Assembly (NCBI GenBank): GCA_017559685.1
Contig: JAFYQY010000098.1
Span: forward strand, 1 to 17,443
Length of the DNA stretch: 17,443 bases
Direction: 5' to 3'
Origin: Alistipes sp.
GTDB taxonomy: Bacteria > Bacteroidota > Bacteroidia > Bacteroidales > Rikenellaceae
Shown: positions 16,641 to 17,443 of the stretch, piece after piece
Position numbering within the stretch: position 1 is the stretch's first letter
Layout: every line of letters begins with the position of its first letter
Position numbers and translations under genes: made by a program
The notes under the pieces: model-generated
The model's database searches: none
What the model saw: the letters and a program-made list of their open reading frames with translations, nothing else
What the model was told of the DNA's origin: nothing

Positions 16641-17443
16641 TTGTTTGCTCTATTAAACGATAAAGTTAGTAGTTTTACGCTAATAAGCGTCAACGTGAGT
16701 ATAAATATTATGCAACTTCCCGTTGGGAGGTTGAAATTGTAACTTACAACGAATCCAAGGATGTTGCCCACAATGCCTATTATGGCCGAGAGTAGGGCGA
16801 TCTTACGGTAGTCTTTAGTGATAGTGTTGGCCACAACTGTGGGTATTGTCATCAGCGAAATAAGCAGGATGATGCCCATAACCTTGATCGAGAGTACTAT
16901 GGCTAACGATACGATTATCGCCATTGTGTAGGCTATGTGTTGTGTTGCCATACCCTGACTTCGTGCATAGTCTTCATCGAAGGTTATGTACATAATGCGT
17001 CGTAGCATAGCCACAGCACCGATGATGAGTAGTGTTGAGAGTACACCGAGCATCGCTATGTCGCTTCTGTCGACAAGAAGAATATTGCCAAAGAGGTAGC
17101 TTGTAAGGTCGGAGGCATATCCTGGACGGAGCGACATAAAGAGTGCTCCAAGAGCCATACCCAACGACCACATAATGCCGATGGCTGAGTCCTCACGCAT
17201 CTTCACGCGTCGCGATGAGAACTCGATTCCTACAGCCGAGAGCACCGCAAAGAGCATTGCTCCGAGTGTGGGGTTAATGCCGAGGTAGAGTGCTATGCCA
17301 AGACCTCCAAACGAGGCGTGGGTGATACCTCCGCTAAGGAAGACCATACGTCGTGCCACGATGTAACTACCCACGATTCCACAACTTATACCCGAGAGTA
17401 TGCAGGCGATGATGGCTCGCTGCATAAAGTCGTAGGTGAGTAT
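16637..17443 (-). CDS. Metal ABC transporter permease, ABC-3 (ZnuB/MntB) family, 5' end missing
   Basis: Membrane subunit of a zinc- or manganese-type ABC importer, working with an ATPase and a solute-binding protein that are not in this window. It is hydrophobic throughout, with seven or more likely helices. It has the family's early motif RRMVFLSGGITHASFGGLG, where the His/Gly segment is typical of ABC-3 permeases, and the later SIKVMGIILLI...MTIPTVVA segment. The first ATG in the window (17425) is probably not the start: the frame stays open to the edge and reads ILTYDF, which fits the usual N-terminus of a few residues before MQRA in this family. The 3' end overlaps the Lpt permease start by four bases, giving an operon. 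Which metal is carried cannot be told from the permease alone. Confidence 0.92.
   Translation of the reverse strand: MLTYDFMQRAIIACILSGISCGIVGSYIVARRMVFLSGGITHASFGGLGIALYLGINPTLGAMLFAVLSAVGIEFSSRRVKMREDSAIGIMWSLGMALGALFMSLRPGYASDLTSYLFGNILLVDRSDIAMLGVLSTLLIIGAVAMLRRIMYITFDEDYARSQGMATQHIAYTMAIIVSLAIVLSIKVMGIILLISLMTIPTVVANTITKDYRKIALLSAIIGIVGNILGFVVSYNFNLPTGSCIIFILTLTLISVKLLTLSFNRANK

Noticed and set aside
17423..17425. ATG at 17425 as the start of the metal permease
   Set aside because: The frame stays open to the window edge, and the residues before it fit the family N-terminus, so the gene is treated as partial.

Overview
The window looks like part of a Bacteroidales genome. Three things point that way: lipoproteins of the fimbrillin (Mfa-like) family, BspA-type leucine-rich repeats and BACON-like domains, all typical of gut or oral Bacteroidales; two promoters of the Bacteroidetes form TTG-N20-TAnnTTTG; and a Bacteroidetes-type tyrosine recombinase. 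The genus cannot be fixed from the sequence.

Left edge (1-1717): a complete tyrosine recombinase/integrase gene reads rightward. A 505-base stretch without a convincing gene follows. It holds a small cluster of direct and inverted repeats, a possible gene remnant, one good promoter and a long untranslated leader.

Centre (1718-13956): five genes on the + strand are packed with gaps of 23, 2, 5 and 38 bases, and a strong hairpin terminator closes the group. All five encode lipoproteins that start with a fimbrillin-like domain. The first three are paralogues of 1141-1179 residues with one architecture: signal peptide and lipid-anchor cysteine, fimbrillin-like domain, BspA-type LRRs, BACON-like domain, M64-type metallopeptidase domain. 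The second and third keep the HExxH zinc site within HEACGHGFGKLADE. The first has lost every metal-site residue of that motif while remaining full length and in frame, so it looks like a pseudo-protease. The last two genes encode only the fimbrillin-like module. The likely picture, which is inference, is one surface-displayed adhesive/fimbrial system carrying two active proteases and one inactive binding version, with two small subunits.

Right edge (14126-17443, all - strand): housekeeping-like genes. From upstream to downstream these are a zinc/manganese ABC-3 transporter permease that runs off the window, an LptF/LptG-family lipopolysaccharide export permease overlapping it by four bases, a conserved-looking 95-codon unknown with its own near-consensus promoter and hairpin terminator, and a 176-residue protein with two membrane segments. 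Base composition appears to rise from the integrase side to this edge. Together with the integrase, this suggests that the lipoprotein cluster is accessory DNA next to core genes. No rRNA, tRNA, CRISPR array or insertion sequence was seen.
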